A stretch of DNA of 64,000 bases from CAJINA01 sp964636125 (GTDB lineage: Bacteria; Desulfobacterota; Desulfobacteria; Desulfobacterales; CAJINA01): contig CAZWPX010000018.1 of NCBI GenBank assembly GCA_964636125.1, forward strand, positions 1-64,000. The letters are read 5' to 3'. The notes under the pieces are model-generated. The model worked only from the letters and a program-made list of their open reading frames with translations. It had not been told where the DNA came from and did no database searches. Position numbers and translations under genes: made by a program. Positions 1 through 7,693 of this stretch are shown here, in pieces. Each line of letters starts with the position of its first letter. The stretch's first letter is position 1.

Positions 1-898
1 CGGTACCGTGCTGGCAGCCCTTGGGCTTGCCGGTGGTGCCGCTGGTGTACATGAGGAACAGCGGATCTTCGGCGTTCATCTTTTCCGGTTCGACCCTGGC
101 GCCGTAGTAATCTTTCAGCAAATCATTGACAAAATAATCCCGGCCCTCAACCATGGGGGTGGGGGTTGAATTTTTACCGGGGTAGCGCTGCCATACCAGC
201 ACCTTGTCCACAACCTGGCCCATCTCTTTGGCCATGTCGCAGGCAATGTCTGCTTTCTGCTTGTGATCCAGCAAGTTGCCGCCGCGATAGTAAGCATCGG
301 CGGTAATCAGGACCCGCGAACCGGAATCTTCAATCCGGTCGGCTGCGGCCTTGCCACTGAAGCCGCCGAACACCTGTGAATGGATGACACCCAACCGGGC
401 GCAGGCCAGCATGGTCACCGGCAGGTCCGGTGTCATGGGCAGATGCAGGGTTACCCGATCGCCGCGTTTCAGGCCGGCAAAATCCCTGAGCAGAGCCGCC
501 ATTTCATTTACCCGCACATACAATTCTTGAAAGGTGACGTGCTGGTAGCCTTCTTCGATCAGTTCAGAAACAAAATGGATCGCTGTTTTGTTTTTGTATT
601 CGGCCAGGTGTCGGTCCACACAGTTGTAGCTGGCGTTGATCTGACCGCCCTTGAACCATTTATAACAGGGCGCATCACTGGCATCGAGAATCTCGTCCCA
701 GTACTTGTACCAGTCCAGTAGATCCGCGTATTCCTTAAAGCAGTTGGGAAAATTATCCAGAGAGAACCGGTCATAAATACCAGGGTCGGTCATGTTGGCC
801 TGAGCAATAAACTGCGGTGAAGGGTATACGAGATCCTCTTCCTTCCAATGTACCGCGATCTGCGCTTCCGATGTCTCGACTACTTCTTTCTCTGCCAT
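1..898 (-). CDS. acs: Acetyl-CoA synthetase (AMP-forming), 5' part only
   Basis: This is the N-terminal part (about 299 residues) of an AMP-forming acetyl-CoA synthetase, which makes acetyl-CoA from acetate, ATP and CoA in the cytoplasm. The reading frame is open from an ATG at 896-898 to the window edge. It carries the ACS N-terminal cap (residues 25-90) and the adenylate-forming P-loop YTSGTTGKPKG at about residues 283-293, followed by CQHGT. The family is normally about 650 residues, so more than half lies outside the window. A strong ribosome site (GGGAGGTG) sits just before the ATG. The gene seems to be transcribed alone from the 899-1448 region. The call is firm; the substrate could be propionate rather than acetate, because the acyl-pocket residues are not in view. 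Confidence 0.93.
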   Translation of the reverse strand, partial: MAEKEVVETSEAQIAVHWKEEDLVYPSPQFIAQANMTDPGIYDRFSLDNFPNCFKEYADLLDWYKYWDEILDASDAPCYKWFKGGQINASYNCVDRHLAEYKNKTAIHFVSELIEEGYQHVTFQELYVRVNEMAALLRDFAGLKRGDRVTLHLPMTPDLPVTMLACARLGVIHSQVFGGFSGKAAADRIEDSGSRVLITADAYYRGGNLLDHKQKADIACDMAKEMGQVVDKVLVWQRYPGKNSTPTPMVEGRDYFVNDLLKDYYGARVEPEKMNAEDPLFLMYTSGTTGKPKGCQHGT

Positions 899-1011
899 GA
901 ACACCTCCCTATTTTTAATTTTATTCGAACAGTACCATATATAGGTTGTCGGTAGTTGAATATCTGGTCGCCTGGCTTTTTCCTCCATCCTGATTCAAGT
1001 TATAAGTACAA

Positions 1012-1042
1012 TGTCCGACCGGGGCACCTACTCGGTCGGACA
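1012..1042. repeat. Perfect 10-bp inverted repeat
   Basis: TGTCCGACCG (1012-1021) is matched exactly by CGGTCGGACA (1033-1042) across an 11-base spacer. No T-run follows on either strand, so it is not a classic terminator. It lies about 115 bases upstream of acs and could be a regulator-binding site or one arm of a structured RNA. Confidence 0.6.
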
Positions 1043-1068
1043 CCCGAACAGTGTCAATTTTGATAAAT

Positions 1069-1112
1069 CGCTGTTTTCGGAAATTGGGGTGCAAGCACAT
1101 CTAAAAACAGCG
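1069..1112. repeat. Perfect 9-bp inverted repeat enclosing a small palindrome
   Basis: CGCTGTTTT (1069-1077) pairs with AAAACAGCG (1104-1112). Within the 26-base loop GTGC (1089-1092) pairs with GCAC (1095-1098) across AA, which gives a nested stem. Confidence 0.5.
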
Positions 1113-1224
1113 TGGATTACCAGCGCTATTTTGAAGACGGTAGCTGTGGGGAATCGGAACATGCTCACAATCTTTATGGGTTTAGTGCAAATCTCTGTGT
1201 GCGCCCTTAAGGCTGTCACGTTCA

Positions 1225-1240
1225 GCCGGGGCTTTCCGGC
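1225..1240. repeat. Short GC hairpin
   Basis: GCCGG (1225-1229) pairs with CCGGC (1236-1240) over a six-base loop. It is the third inverted repeat in the same gene-free stretch. A 5-bp match alone could be chance. Confidence 0.3.
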
Positions 1241-1448
1241 AAGGGACCCATGCTTCGATTAATATACTGAATAGCATTTATTGCTTGTACTTCATTACAT
1301 TCTATAGTGGTCATTTGTCAAGTGCTTTTTAGTTCACATTTTTATCGTGGTATAGTTTTTGGCGTGTTTCGTAAAACACGAATGCGGCCTTATCTTTAAC
1401 AGTGCTTTCGAGGCCGGTGTGGCCAGATTCAGAGGTAAGTGGCGCGTA

Positions 1449-2408
1449 TCAAATACCGAGAATTCGGGCCAGGTGTCCACCCCGCAACAACCTCTCAATG
1501 GCCTGTTTTTGCTGGCGTAGTTGGTCGAGGCTGCTGAATTTCAACGCCAGGGAGTAGTCCGGACCTTCGAAGCCCGCCGGGGGTATGAGCTGCATATCTC
1601 GGCTCAGGCCCAGTTTTCCAACCAATTTTGCATACCTTTCCTCTGCAACGGACAGATTCGGGTACCTTCTTTGTTTCAACCGTTTTCTGATCTCCCCGGT
1701 TTTACGGGAGCGGTCAAGGTCTTGGGAGTCCCTCAGCTCCAGCATTGCGTTACTTTGCAGTATATCAGCGATCCACACACCTTCCCGCAAAGCGGATTCC
1801 TCGGCATTGTCCAGCATCTCCCGCTGGATGTTCAGCCCGGCTCGAATTTCGCAAAAAAGATCAAGCACTTCAAGCGCATCGCGCTTCGACAGGCGCTGGA
1901 GCCTTTCCGCCATGGCCAGGGAAAGGGTTTCATCGATGAGCCCCTGCTGAAATCGCTGCGGCAGACTGGACAGGGGCCGGATTTTTTGGATGACGGGAGC
2001 CGCTACCGGCAAGCCCGCTTTGCCTGCCATGGCCGCCACGCCCTCAGCGTCGCGCAGTTCGGCGTAAAGCAGGTTGACGGCCCGGGAGGTTTCGATCAGA
2101 TTCAAATTGCGCCGGGAGCAATTATCGGCGATGGCGATGAGGGCACACTGTATCACGGGCGTGTCGGCCGGCAGAAACCTGACATCGGTCCGGTCCCAGC
2201 CCAGACGCAGGCAGGCTTGTATTCTTCTGAATCCGCAAACGACGATGCAGGGTCTATGGTCGGCAGGCAAAAGCACGGGCGGGTTGATGAGACCAACCGC
2301 TGCAATGGAGGCCGCCAGGGATTGGATATCATCCCCGGTGGTAATCCGATAAGTTTCATCGTCCGTCTCAATCCGGGAAATCCGGACTGTTCCGGCTTTA
2401 TAGATCAT
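1449..2408 (-). CDS. ParB/Srx N-terminal-domain protein
   Basis: A 319-residue protein whose first third resembles the ParB N-terminal (ParB/sulfiredoxin-fold) domain: a predicted strand-helix region around GLINPPVLL (about residues 39-47), then VVCGFRRIQACLRLGW (about 56-71), where GFRR matches the G-x-RR phosphate-binding box. The rest is mostly helical and charged, with no other family recognised. No ParA neighbour is present, so it is unlikely to be the main chromosome-partition ParB. A DNA-binding regulator or a CTP-binding switch is possible. Its start overlaps the purC stop by 11 bases, which suggests translational coupling and co-transcription with purC. The function is unknown. Confidence 0.65.
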   Translation of the reverse strand: MIYKAGTVRISRIETDDETYRITTGDDIQSLAASIAAVGLINPPVLLPADHRPCIVVCGFRRIQACLRLGWDRTDVRFLPADTPVIQCALIAIADNCSRRNLNLIETSRAVNLLYAELRDAEGVAAMAGKAGLPVAAPVIQKIRPLSSLPQRFQQGLIDETLSLAMAERLQRLSKRDALEVLDLFCEIRAGLNIQREMLDNAEESALREGVWIADILQSNAMLELRDSQDLDRSRKTGEIRKRLKQRRYPNLSVAEERYAKLVGKLGLSRDMQLIPPAGFEGPDYSLALKFSSLDQLRQQKQAIERLLRGGHLARILGI

Positions 2409-3294
2409 ATTCCTGGTCGGTAAGCTGGGTGAGGGCTTCCTTGTATTTTTTCATCGTGTTGTCAATCACTTCATTTGGCAGGTTCGGCCCCGGAGCGGTT
2501 TTGTCCCAATCCAGAGTCAGCAGGTAGTCCCTCAGATACTGCTTGTCATAGCTCTTTTGAGAGCCGCCGGGCTGGTAGTCTGCCTGGGACCAGAACCGGG
2601 ATGAATCCGGTGTCAGCACTTCATCGATCAGGATCAGTTCGTCGTCCACAAGCCCGAACTCGAACTTTGTGTCGGCAATGATAATGCCTTTTTCCAGGGC
2701 CAGGGCAGATCCTTTTTCATAAATCGCGATGCTCAGGTCACGTACCTTATCGGCCAGAGGTTTGCCCAGTTTGGCCACCGCGCCTTCAAAGTCTATGTTC
2801 TCATCGTGCTCACCCAGGTCGGCCTTTGTAGAGGGGGTAAACAGGACGCGGGGCAGTCTGTCTGATTCCTGCAGACCGGCCGGCAGCTCAATGCCACAGA
2901 CCTTTCCGGAATTCTGGTAGTCTTTCCAACCGGATCCCGATATATATCCCCGAACTACACACTCAATGGGCAGGGGCTGGGCCTTTTTAACCAGCATGCT
3001 CCTGTCACGCAACTGATCGGCATACGGGCGGCAGGCTTCCGGGTAATCAGCCACATCACTGGAAATAATGTGATTGGGCACCAGGGTTTCCATAATTTCA
3101 AACCAGAAAAGAGAAATCTGGGTAAGCACTTTACCTTTACCGGGCATGGGGTTGGGCAAAATAACGTCAAAGGCCGAGATCCTGTCTGATGTCACCATTA
3201 GAAGTGCGTCGCCAAGATCGTATATGTCCCGGACTTTCCCCCGTTGCAGCAGGGTTAAGTCATGAAACTCTGTCTCTCGAATTGCCTGTTGCAT
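2398..3294 (-). CDS. purC: Phosphoribosylaminoimidazole-succinocarboxamide synthase
   Basis: SAICAR synthetase condenses CAIR with aspartate using ATP in de novo purine synthesis. The 298-residue protein has the family landmarks: GKVRDIYDLGD near residue 20, TSDRISAFDVILP with the aspartate/nucleotide loop, ECVVRGYISGSGWKDY mid-protein, and the late DTKFEFGL and LIDEVLTPDSSRFW motifs. Its length fits the long bacterial/yeast PurC type. The ATG at 3294 is chosen because AAAGGAG lies just before it; an upstream in-frame start at 3366 would overlap the PilZ gene and adds unconserved sequence. It sits 10 bases after a PilZ gene and overlaps a ParB-domain gene, so a purine gene is embedded in a signalling operon. 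Confidence 0.95.
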   Translation of the reverse strand: MQQAIRETEFHDLTLLQRGKVRDIYDLGDALLMVTSDRISAFDVILPNPMPGKGKVLTQISLFWFEIMETLVPNHIISSDVADYPEACRPYADQLRDRSMLVKKAQPLPIECVVRGYISGSGWKDYQNSGKVCGIELPAGLQESDRLPRVLFTPSTKADLGEHDENIDFEGAVAKLGKPLADKVRDLSIAIYEKGSALALEKGIIIADTKFEFGLVDDELILIDEVLTPDSSRFWSQADYQPGGSQKSYDKQYLRDYLLTLDWDKTAPGPNLPNEVIDNTMKKYKEALTQLTDQEYDL

Positions 3295-3304
3295 ATGTCT
3301 CCTT

Positions 3305-3643
3305 TTATGATTCAAAAGCTTTGATAAACGCCTGCAGCATGGGAAGTGTGGCTTTGTCAACGTCAATAAATTCTATCCCGGTTTCATGCATCTCCGGTTC
3401 GGTTTCCTTTACAAAAACGGCCCGCCCTTTAAGTTCCATCAGATCATCTGCAAGCCCGATACTGACCACCAAATCACTCCCGTCTGGAATGCGAAACTTG
3501 GTTTCAAGCAAAATGCCCGATTCGGACACATTCAGTGTCCGGCCCATACCCTGGCGGACAATCCGGTTCTGTTCGGTGACAGCTATGTGAGAAAGATTGA
3601 GAGAATCAACTCTCACGTGTCTGCGCTTGTCTGCGGAAGTCAT
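3305..3643 (-). CDS. PilZ-domain protein
   Basis: A stand-alone 112-residue PilZ domain, the usual receptor for cyclic di-GMP. Both ligand-binding boxes are visible: the RxxxR-type box in DKRRHVRVDS (residues 5-14) and the N-x-S-x-x-G box in NVSESGILLE (about residues 38-47). The second box normally starts with D or N, so it is intact. The ribosome site CAGGAG precedes the ATG. Placed between a DUF4388/cNMP protein and purC in a unit with an MglA-like GTPase, it probably links c-di-GMP level to motility, polarity or surface-matrix control. The downstream partner cannot be told from sequence. Confidence 0.85.
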   Translation of the reverse strand: MTSADKRRHVRVDSLNLSHIAVTEQNRIVRQGMGRTLNVSESGILLETKFRIPDGSDLVVSIGLADDLMELKGRAVFVKETEPEMHETGIEFIDVDKATLPMLQAFIKAFES

Positions 3644-3717
3644 ACGATGCTCCTGTTGTGATGAAAACAGCCTTTAGATCACTTTAGTCACTTCATACTC
3701 ATGGATTTACGATGGCC

Positions 3718-4872
3718 CTACTTGCCTTTTTTCAAAGTACACGCTTTCTGGGCGGAAGCCGCGATACAAATGGCGGTGCTTTCAATCATGTGCTTGATGG
3801 TTGGCGGCAGACCGTCAAATTCAGCCTGCAGGGGTTCAGGTTCAACCGTATCCACCTTTAGATCTTCCGAGCCGTACACGGCTGCCGAGTAAGGTTCGCA
3901 GCCTATGTCCACAAATGGTATCTTGCCAAAAAAATCGTCTTTCTGAAGCTTGGCCAGCGGTACCTGCCCGTGCTTGGTTTTGCGCACGACAAATGCCTCA
4001 CCGGCCACAATCTTGAGCAGCCGTTCCTCTTTCTGGCCCTGTTTTATGACGACTTTCCGGCCCTTAACGAATTCAGACAGCCGGTTCTGGCCCAATGTGA
4101 TGTCGACCATGCAGTCCGTGACACTTTTCAGGCGACTGTCCAGACTGAAAACCAGGGTCTTGAGCGTTCTTGAAAGCCGCGACAGGTCCGTGGAGAGCCG
4201 TCTGGCATCGAGAACACCGACCTGAACCTTTCCACAGGCTTTTATCGTGGCGTTCCGGGCTACGGAGCTATTGAGAAAAGACTGGATACTGCCGATAAAC
4301 GCTCCGTCACCAATGGTAATGGCTGAGAACGGTCCTTTGGCGGTTTCCCGGATAACTTCCACCGCACCTTCAAGAATGACCCAGATCCAATCACCGTGTT
4401 TGCCCTGACTGACGAGCTCATGCCCGTCCGCGTAAGATTCTTCATCGACCACGTACATGTAGTCCACCAGGGGGCCCTTTAAAACAGTTTCTCCGTCCCC
4501 GACAGGTGCAGTTGCTTTTTTGGACACCGCACCGAGACTCTCAATTTCACCGTCATCCAGCTGCCGCAATCCATCCAGGATAATTTCCATGCGGCCCTGC
4601 TTGATGTTTTTCTTTTCAGGGCATTTTTCCGTCCTAAACTCAAACTGCCCCTCCACCCAGCCAAAGAGTGCGTACAGGGCATCAATGCCGGTCATTGTGC
4701 CGGCAAAGGCGTCCACCGGATTGCCATTGAAAAAAAATACGACACCGGTATCCGCTGTGTAGGGGCTCTTGAGGCGGAGAACGCCGCTGTCTCCGTTGCC
4801 ACCCAGAAGCTGCATGATATCCGCCAAGCTTAAAAATTTCAGATTTCCCGAAAGTTCTGCAATATTGTCCAT
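3718..4872 (-). CDS. DUF4388 protein with two cNMP-binding-like domains
   Basis: A 384-residue soluble protein. Residues 1-110 match the DUF4388 (PATAN-like) pattern: LSGNLKFLSLADIMQLLG, then GVLRLKS, then VFFFNGNPVDA and the FGWVEGQFEF segment. Two cyclic-nucleotide-binding-type beta barrels follow, at about 140-255 (GDWIWVILEGAVEVI, GDGAFIGSI, VARNATI) and about 280-370 (VVIKQGQKEERLLKIVAGEAFVV, DDFFGKIPF). The first keeps an arginine in the ligand loop, but neither has the full FGE...R(T/S)A cassette, so nucleotide binding is uncertain. It starts 7 bases after the MglA-like GTPase stop, so the two are surely co-expressed and may interact. Confidence 0.8.
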   Translation of the reverse strand: MDNIAELSGNLKFLSLADIMQLLGGNGDSGVLRLKSPYTADTGVVFFFNGNPVDAFAGTMTGIDALYALFGWVEGQFEFRTEKCPEKKNIKQGRMEIILDGLRQLDDGEIESLGAVSKKATAPVGDGETVLKGPLVDYMYVVDEESYADGHELVSQGKHGDWIWVILEGAVEVIRETAKGPFSAITIGDGAFIGSIQSFLNSSVARNATIKACGKVQVGVLDARRLSTDLSRLSRTLKTLVFSLDSRLKSVTDCMVDITLGQNRLSEFVKGRKVVIKQGQKEERLLKIVAGEAFVVRKTKHGQVPLAKLQKDDFFGKIPFVDIGCEPYSAAVYGSEDLKVDTVEPEPLQAEFDGLPPTIKHMIESTAICIAASAQKACTLKKGK

Positions 4873-4879
4873 GATCTAC

Positions 4880-5494
4880 TTATCCCGCCCAGTTCATTTC
4901 ACGCTGAAGGTATTTCAGTGTTTCCCGCAATGCTGCTTTGAGAGTCGGTCCGACACCTTCTCCGGAAAGCGCACTGGCTTCATAGGAAGGTGCTTTAAGC
5001 TGCCGGTTAAGGTCGTGATCCATCTGTTTGACAGACATTGTCGGAATACCCTCTTTCTCCAGATCTCTCTTGTTGTACTGCATGATCAGGGGCACTTTAA
5101 AAATGTTCATCCCGTAATCTTTAAGGTTCTGCTGAAGGTCTTTCAGGGAAAGCATGTTCTTTTCGCGACGGACTTTCATTGAATCGGCCACAAAGACAAC
5201 CCCGTCGACACCTTTTAGTACCAGTTTTCGAGTGGAGGCGTACTTCACCTGCCCCGGGACAGTGTACAGTTGGACCCTTACATCACAGCCTTTAATCTTG
5301 CCAAGCCCCATGGGCAGGAAATCAAAAAACAGGGTCCTGTCACCCTCAGTGTTAATGGAAACCATCTCACTTTCGGTGTTTTTGTGGTAAGCTTTGTTGA
5401 TTGATTCAATATTGGTCGTCTTGCCGCATCTGCCCGGTCCGTAATAGACCAGCTTGCATTCAATTTCACGTTTGCGCGCATTGAATACTGCCAT
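4880..5494 (-). CDS. MglA-like small Ras-type GTPase
   Basis: A 204-residue GTPase of the MglA family, which sets cell polarity in Myxococcus and other bacteria. Motifs are clear: Walker A GPGRCGKTT (residues 19-27), the family-specific RTLFFDFLPMG segment, the G3 variant TVPGQ in place of DxxG, the conserved GVDGVVFVADS, G4 NKRD, and SALSGEG near the C-terminus. The N-terminus (MAVFNARKREIECKLVYYGPG) is nearly that of textbook MglA. No MglB/Roadblock gene is adjacent; the neighbours are a TPR-like protein and a DUF4388 protein, which may replace it as effectors or regulators. It lies 50 bases downstream of the TPR-like gene. Confidence 0.92.
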   Translation of the reverse strand: MAVFNARKREIECKLVYYGPGRCGKTTNIESINKAYHKNTESEMVSINTEGDRTLFFDFLPMGLGKIKGCDVRVQLYTVPGQVKYASTRKLVLKGVDGVVFVADSMKVRREKNMLSLKDLQQNLKDYGMNIFKVPLIMQYNKRDLEKEGIPTMSVKQMDHDLNRQLKAPSYEASALSGEGVGPTLKAALRETLKYLQREMNWAG

Positions 5495-5544
5495 AGTTTT
5501 TACCTGCCTTCTGCACCGTGAATTGTTGTTAGTGTTCAGCCAGC

Positions 5545-6486
5545 TTATGAACTGCTCACTTTGATATCTATACTGAAATCGCCTTTTCGCGGCCCGACTT
5601 TAATTTCGGTTTTCGCATTGACAACTCCGGTTCCCTGAAATATCGCGATGGGAGAGTAGAACTGCAACTCACTGAGCCTGTCCCCGGGATTCAAGCTTTC
5701 AATCAAATCCTTGTCCCGGCTGTTGATGAGCACGCTGATCACATTCCCGGTCTGGAAACTCACTTCCATTTCAATTACTTCACCCTTTTTAGGGCCGGAC
5801 TCAAAGGTAATGCCCACGGAGTTGATATCAAGGATTTCTTCCTCTGCTTCCTCCGTTTCGACTTCCAGCTCCAGTTCAAGCTCGGGTTCTTCAACCTCTT
5901 CTACATCCGTATCAGCACCGGGAACTTTGACATCAAGGCCCTTTTTGTCAATGATGTTTTGAAAAAACAGCTGCAGTTTTTTCAATTGGTCCCCACTCAA
6001 ATCATCACCTTCCAGCCACTCCTTGAATTGCTGGAGACCGCCGTCAATGTTCTCATTGGCGATATAGCACCGGATAATGTTCTTGGCAGCCGCCAGCCTG
6101 ACGGACTCCTTGGGGATGAGCTCCTTGAACTCTTCGATGGCTTTTTCATATTGCCCGAACTTGGTCAAGGTAATGGCCTCTTCGAGCGCCACGGCGTCCC
6201 CGTCGTCGTTTTTGGCGTACGAGAAAAGTTTTTTGATCAGCGTCTGCGATTCGGCCCCTATTTCCGGGCTTTCAGGTGCACTTTCAACCTTGACTATTTC
6301 GGCCTCGAGGCTCTTGAGTTTCGCGGCAATGCCTTTCAGCAACTTGTCCTTGTTTTTTAACTGTCCAATGGTTTTTATCAATTTGGCAGCATTCTGATAA
6401 CCTTGTTTTGATTCGGTCAGAAGACCCTGACCGCGGTAGAGCTCCGCTTCTTTCAGGTAGGTCTTGATTTTCGCTCCGATGTCCAT
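5545..6486 (-). CDS. TPR-like protein with acidic linker and beta-rich C-terminal domain
   Basis: A 313-residue soluble protein and the first gene of the minus-strand signalling unit. Residues 1-70 form a helical hairpin region (KTYLKEAELYRGQGLLTESKQGYQNAAKL), and a second TPR-like block follows at about 100-160 (TKFGQYEKAIEEFKEL). A very acidic, Glu-rich stretch (about 195-220) separates these from a beta-rich C-terminal domain (ITFESGPKKGEVIEMEVSF onward). That domain ends in a pattern reminiscent of PilZ-type barrels but lacks the c-di-GMP boxes. GGGGAG precedes the ATG. Its role is probably as a scaffold for the MglA-like GTPase; this is inferred from position only. Confidence 0.6.
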   Translation of the reverse strand: MDIGAKIKTYLKEAELYRGQGLLTESKQGYQNAAKLIKTIGQLKNKDKLLKGIAAKLKSLEAEIVKVESAPESPEIGAESQTLIKKLFSYAKNDDGDAVALEEAITLTKFGQYEKAIEEFKELIPKESVRLAAAKNIIRCYIANENIDGGLQQFKEWLEGDDLSGDQLKKLQLFFQNIIDKKGLDVKVPGADTDVEEVEEPELELELEVETEEAEEEILDINSVGITFESGPKKGEVIEMEVSFQTGNVISVLINSRDKDLIESLNPGDRLSELQFYSPIAIFQGTGVVNAKTEIKVGPRKGDFSIDIKVSSS

Positions 6487-6571
6487 CTATCGCTCCCCGT
6501 CAGATGTAAAATACACCCAGGAAATTTCTTTGTGGAAGTGCCGCCCCAAAGCATGGGGCATAATTCGCATT

Positions 6572-6601
6572 AACTTACCCTATTTCCTACCAAAATGTCA
6601 A
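6572..6601 (-). promoter_or_regulatory. Candidate sigma70 promoter of the TPR-MglA-purC unit
   Basis: Read on the minus strand, TTGACA (6596-6601) is followed 18 bases later by TAAGTT (6572-6577). The -35 box is perfect and the -10 box weak. A GCCCC/GGGGC inverted repeat (6543-6559) lies in the predicted 5' leader. It is back-to-back with the mdh promoter candidate. Confidence 0.4.
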
Positions 6602-6624
6602 TAATTGGTCTGCATATAAATATA

Positions 6625-6652
6625 TTGACAATAATCAGAAGTATGCTATCCC
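6625..6652 (+). promoter_or_regulatory. Candidate sigma70 promoter of mdh
   Basis: TTGACA (6625-6630) and TATCCC (6647-6652) are 16 bases apart and about 60 bases upstream of the mdh start. The -35 box is perfect and the -10 box is poor, so the assignment is tentative. Confidence 0.4.
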
Positions 6653-6714
6653 TTTCTCCACCCGGTGTGATCGTTTATTTCTCAGATTGATTCAATCATA
6701 TTAAGGAGACCAAC

Positions 6715-7647
6715 ATGGACAAAAAAGTAACAGTTATTGGAGCCGGAAACGTTGGTGCCACCGCCGCTCAACGCCTTTGTGAAAAGGAACTTTGCGATGT
6801 GGTCCTGGTGGATATTGTGGAAGGTGTTCCCCAGGGCAAGGCGCTGGATCTCACCGAGGCCGCCCCCATCGAAAAACACGATTCTCACCTTACAGGCACC
6901 AACGGATACGCCGAATCGGCAAATTCCGATATCGTCATCATTACCGCGGGTATTCCCAGGAAACCGGGTATGAGCCGGGATGACCTGATCAGCACCAACG
7001 CCGGCATTATGAAAAGTGTTGTGCAGGAAGTCGCCAAACTCTCTCCGGAGGCGGTGCTGATTATTGTGAGCAATCCCCTGGACGCCATGTGCCATGTGGC
7101 CTATGAAGCCAGCGGATTCCCTAAAAACAGGGTCATCGGCATGGCCGGTGTTCTGGACTCGGCCCGTTTTCGCGCTTTTATCGCCATGGAGCTGGATGTG
7201 TCCGTTGAAAACACACACGCTTTTGTCCTGGGCGGCCATGGCGATACCATGGTACCGCTGCCGCGCTACTCAACGGTGGCAGGTATCCCGATCACCGAGT
7301 TGATGCCGGCCGATCGCATTGACGCCCTGGTGGACCGTACCGCCAACGGCGGCGCGGAAATCGTCGGCTTGCTGAAAACCGGCAGCGCCTTCTATGCCCC
7401 CGCCTCAGCTGCCGTGGAAATGGCCGAATCCATTTTAAAAGACAAAAAGAAAGTGCTGCCGTGTGCCGTCTATCTGGAAGGCGAATACGGTCTTAGCGAT
7501 CTGTTTATCGGGGTGCCTGTAAAACTGGGCGCCGGTGGCGTTGAACAGATCATTGAGATCAAACTCACAGATGATGAGAATACGGCCCTGGCCAAATCAG
7601 CCGCGGCGGTACAGGAGTTAAAGGATATATTGAAAAATTTGGGATAA
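6715..7647 (+). CDS. mdh: Malate dehydrogenase (LDH-like type)
   Basis: NAD-dependent malate dehydrogenase, which interconverts malate and oxaloacetate. The 310-residue protein has the dinucleotide fold GAGNVGATAA near residue 9, the substrate loop GIPRKPGMSRDDL (Arg about 82 and 88, the arginines that select malate over lactate), SNPLDAM, and the catalytic histidine in GGHGDTMVPL (about residue 175). Length and motifs fit the LDH-like MDH of anaerobes and Bacillus rather than the E. coli type. AAGGAG lies 8 bases before the ATG. It is a monocistronic gene, convergent with uvrC. Confidence 0.95.
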   Translation: MDKKVTVIGAGNVGATAAQRLCEKELCDVVLVDIVEGVPQGKALDLTEAAPIEKHDSHLTGTNGYAESANSDIVIITAGIPRKPGMSRDDLISTNAGIMKSVVQEVAKLSPEAVLIIVSNPLDAMCHVAYEASGFPKNRVIGMAGVLDSARFRAFIAMELDVSVENTHAFVLGGHGDTMVPLPRYSTVAGIPITELMPADRIDALVDRTANGGAEIVGLLKTGSAFYAPASAAVEMAESILKDKKKVLPCAVYLEGEYGLSDLFIGVPVKLGAGGVEQIIEIKLTDDENTALAKSAAAVQELKDILKNLG

Positions 7648-7693
7648 CTTTTCAGATTATTAAAGTTTTTTGTTAAAGTTAAAGATTCGCAGT

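Larger units (their letters stand above)
899..1448. other. Gene-free 550-base stretch with clustered inverted repeats
   Basis: No convincing gene lies between acs and the ParB-domain gene. The stretch must hold the acs promoter on the minus strand and the 3' end of the purC/ParB transcript. Three perfect inverted repeats fall within 230 bases (1012-1042, 1069-1112, 1225-1240). A fourth small hairpin (CGTGTTT/AAACACG, 1363-1380) lies beyond the ParB-domain stop. Overlapping short reading frames on both strands show no ribosome site or recognisable domain. A structured non-coding RNA or a decayed element is possible but unproven. Confidence 0.5.

Noticed and set aside
1011..1262. Short open frames on both strands in the acs upstream region
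   Set aside because: They overlap each other and the inverted repeats, lack a ribosome site and show no domain; they look like chance.
1363..1380. CGTGTTT/AAACACG hairpin resembling part of a parS site
   Set aside because: The centre lacks the CACGTG core of parS and no ParA gene is near, so similarity to parS is superficial.
1521..2423. 300-codon plus-strand frame opposite the ParB-domain gene
   Set aside because: The minus-strand frame has ParB motifs and operon coupling, while the plus frame has low-complexity composition and no motif.
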